Of a stretch of DNA of 64,000 nt, positions 62,384-64,000 are shown piece by piece. The notes beneath the pieces are model-generated. The model made no database searches and was not told the DNA's origin. It worked only from the letters and a program-made list of their open reading frames with translations. The stretch comes from CAISDA01 sp050258555 (GTDB lineage Bacteria; Bacteroidota; Ignavibacteria; UBA10030; UBA8401), in assembly GCA_050258555.1 (NCBI GenBank), contig JBLMZA010000159.1, forward strand, positions 1 through 64,000, in the 5' to 3' direction. The stretch's first letter is position 1; each line of letters starts with the position of its first letter. The position numbers and the translations under genes were made by a program.

Positions 62384-63529
62384 TTACATGCGTTCGCTGA
62401 TCGGCGTATATTTCATCGATGTCTTCCCGATATAATGCGATGCCGGGCGGATCAGGCGGTTGTTCTGATACTGTTCGATGATGTGCGCGGTCCAGCCCGC
62501 AACCCGGCTCATGGCAAAGATGCACGTGTACATGTCGACCGGAATGCCCAGTGCATAATACACAGACGCCGAATATAAATCAACATTTGGATAAATGGAT
62601 TTTTCGGATTGTACGATATCCTGTATCCGGCGCGTCATCGCCGCCCATTTTTCCATATGCTTCTTCTCGCCGAGCTGATAGGCGAACGTCCTGAGAAACT
62701 GCGCCCGTGGGTCCTCCAATTTGTAGACGCGGTGGCCGAAGCCCGGGATCTTTTTCCTGTTGGTGAATTGGTTGCGGACGTACGACTCGACGTTCTCGAT
62801 CTCGCCGATATGCAGCAGCATGTTCATCACGTCCTGGTTTGCGCCGCCATGCAGGGGTCCCTTGAGCGTGCCGACCGCCGAGGTGATCGCCGAATAATAG
62901 TCGGAGAGCGTTCCCACCGTCACACGCGCGGCGAAGGTCGAAGCGTTGAATTCATGGTCGGCATGCACGATGAGCGCGGCGTCCATGATCTTCGCCTCGT
63001 CCTCGTCCGGAGCCGTGCCGCGCAGAAGATACAGCAGATTGGCCGCATGCGACAGATCGTTCCGCGGATGGAAGGGCGTTTTGCCATTGCGCAGATTGTT
63101 GAACGCTCCCACGATCGTCGGCATGCGCGATGTGACGAAGATCGCCTTGTCGAGGATCGCGTCGCGTGCCGTGGCGTCGGGCCTCAGGTCGAAGGACGAA
63201 AGCATCGAGACCGCCGTGCGGAGCACTTCCATGGGCAGGGCGGATTTCGGGAGGGAATAGAGCATCTGCATCACTTCGTGGGGGAGTTCTCGGGCGGCCT
63301 GCAGCTTTGCCGTGAAGCGGCTCAATTCCGTGACGGTGGGCAGATGCCCGGTCCAAAGAAGAAACATCGTTTCTTCGAATGTGGAATTGGCCACGAGATC
63401 ATGAATGTCATACCCGCGATAGAGGAGCCGGCCTTCGCGGCCGTCGATGAAGCATACCTCCGATTCGCCGGCGATGACATCCTCGAGTCCCGGTTTTTGT
63501 GCGACGAGCGGTTCTGGCTGTTCTACCAT
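62384..63529 (-). CDS. gltA: Citrate synthase
   Basis: Joins oxaloacetate and acetyl-CoA at the entry to the TCA cycle. The 381-residue protein has VCFIDGREGRLLYRGYDI near the start, the active-site His in LKGPLHGGANQDV, the second His in PGFGHRVYK, and the catalytic Asp in VDLYSASVYYALGIP. It is the shorter, Gram-positive / archaeal-like length rather than the long E. coli type. The ATG at 63529 has a GGAGG site. It is followed by HIT and icd on the same strand. Confidence 0.96.
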   Translation of the reverse strand: MVEQPEPLVAQKPGLEDVIAGESEVCFIDGREGRLLYRGYDIHDLVANSTFEETMFLLWTGHLPTVTELSRFTAKLQAARELPHEVMQMLYSLPKSALPMEVLRTAVSMLSSFDLRPDATARDAILDKAIFVTSRMPTIVGAFNNLRNGKTPFHPRNDLSHAANLLYLLRGTAPDEDEAKIMDAALIVHADHEFNASTFAARVTVGTLSDYYSAITSAVGTLKGPLHGGANQDVMNMLLHIGEIENVESYVRNQFTNRKKIPGFGHRVYKLEDPRAQFLRTFAYQLGEKKHMEKWAAMTRRIQDIVQSEKSIYPNVDLYSASVYYALGIPVDMYTCIFAMSRVAGWTAHIIEQYQNNRLIRPASHYIGKTSMKYTPISERM

Positions 63530-63657
63530 GGATGCCTCCGGATGATAGGGTGAAATCGAGGGAAACAGGCGGTTTTGATCCGTCCTGCATGAGATGTGCA
63601 CACCAATCCCATAACAAGAAAGGGAGGTCCGAAGGTTTCCGCACGCTCGGTTTTGCA

Positions 63658-63688
63658 TTGACTCTCTTGACAAATCTTCCTATATTTT
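63658..63688 (+). promoter_or_regulatory. Bacteroidota-type promoter for the TPR lipoprotein gene
   Basis: TTG at 63658-63660, 20 bp, TATATTTT at 63681-63688, one of the best matches in the window. Predicted leader is about 55 nt, with AAAAGGA before the ATG. Confidence 0.78.
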
Positions 63689-63749
63689 AAATCATTACTC
63701 AACGATTCCGCGTTATTTCTAACCATTTCACAATTAAAAGGATTCAAGA

Positions 63750-64000
63750 ATGAAAGCGATCGTCACCTGGGGCTTGCTGGCTGTTGCCGCGGTCGGATTG
63801 CTGACCACCGGTTTCCAGTGTTCATCGGCAGAACTGACAAGCGCGCGCCTCTACATCCAGCGCAAGGATTTCCAGAATGCAGAAGCTCAGTTAAAGAAAG
63901 AAGTCGAAAAAAATCCCAAGAGCGAAGAAGGATACTTTCTTCTCGGTCAGGTCCGCTATGAGCTGAAGGATTATAAGGGAATGAAAGACGCATTCGAGAA
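63750..64000 (+). CDS. TPR-repeat lipoprotein, partial
   Basis: The open end of a gene that runs off the window. The product starts with a signal sequence (MKAIVTWGLLAVAAVGLLTT) and has a Cys at residue 24 in TGFQCSS, an unusual lipobox because Gln precedes the Cys. Two tetratricopeptide units are visible (ARLYIQRKDFQNAEAQLKKE and GYFLLGQVRYELKDYKGMKD). Only 83 codons are in view, so size and role are unknown. It has a strong promoter. Confidence 0.78.
   Translation, partial: MKAIVTWGLLAVAAVGLLTTGFQCSSAELTSARLYIQRKDFQNAEAQLKKEVEKNPKSEEGYFLLGQVRYELKDYKGMKDAFE

Noticed and set aside
1..64000. tRNA, rRNA, CRISPR, riboswitch, prophage or defence genes
   Set aside because: I scanned the gaps and gene products for these and saw none, although short RNA genes in the gaps cannot be fully excluded by eye.

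Overview
The window reads as a chromosome segment of a Bacteroidota / FCB-group bacterium, most like the Ignavibacteria-Kapabacteria side of that group (class level is inference). The signs are type IX secretion (T9SS) C-terminal sorting domains with the NYPNPFNP motif, PorV/PorQ-like barrels, SusC-like TonB receptors with a carboxypeptidase-like N-terminal domain, DUF4835 and DUF3160 proteins, and promoters of the Bacteroidota type (TTG, 20 bp, TAnnTT). Coding density is high and base composition is GC-rich and even. I saw no tRNA, rRNA, CRISPR array, transposase, integrase or phage gene.

Layout. 1-3.5 kb: a cut-off copper-storage-type protein, a lipocalin, and an ECF sigma / anti-sigma / TonB-C operon divergent from a Met/His-rich lipoprotein. 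3.6-9.1 kb: trpF, mnmA, two outer-membrane proteins and a DUF4835 protein. 9.3-24.2 kb: mostly housekeeping and metabolism (CoA-transferase, NYN-cold-shock fusion, L31, RsmB, glycine C-acetyltransferase, a tandem pair of membrane acyltransferases, RmuC, an oxidoreductase, a sugar dehydrogenase, uridine kinase, an M16 peptidase, alanine dehydrogenase). 24.3-29.3 kb: an isolated nuoGHI block and a ComM/YifB ATPase. 29.4-38.6 kb: an envelope cluster with T9SS cargo, a TonB receptor, a PorV-like protein and two small barrels. 38.7-44.3 kb: a hybrid kinase, isoaspartyl peptidase, a second RsmB-like enzyme, a TPR lipoprotein, DUF58 and a methyltransferase. 44.3-47.9 kb: a c-type cytochrome, a truncated regulator relic, and a three-gene KAS III-like / thiolase / DUF35 operon. 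47.9-57.1 kb: two large T9SS cargo proteins, UvrA and two small proteins. 57.1-64 kb: a PLP decarboxylase, DnaG, the gltA-HIT-icd block and a cut-off TPR lipoprotein.

The genes I find most worth a second look are the KAS III-like operon (the condensing enzyme lacks the family's catalytic His and Asn, and its DUF35 partner lacks the zinc-ribbon cysteines), the GbsR-like relic that keeps a good promoter in front of it, the dispersed 23-bp palindromic repeat, and the set of ten promoters with one fixed spacer, one of which implies a leaderless dnaG message.
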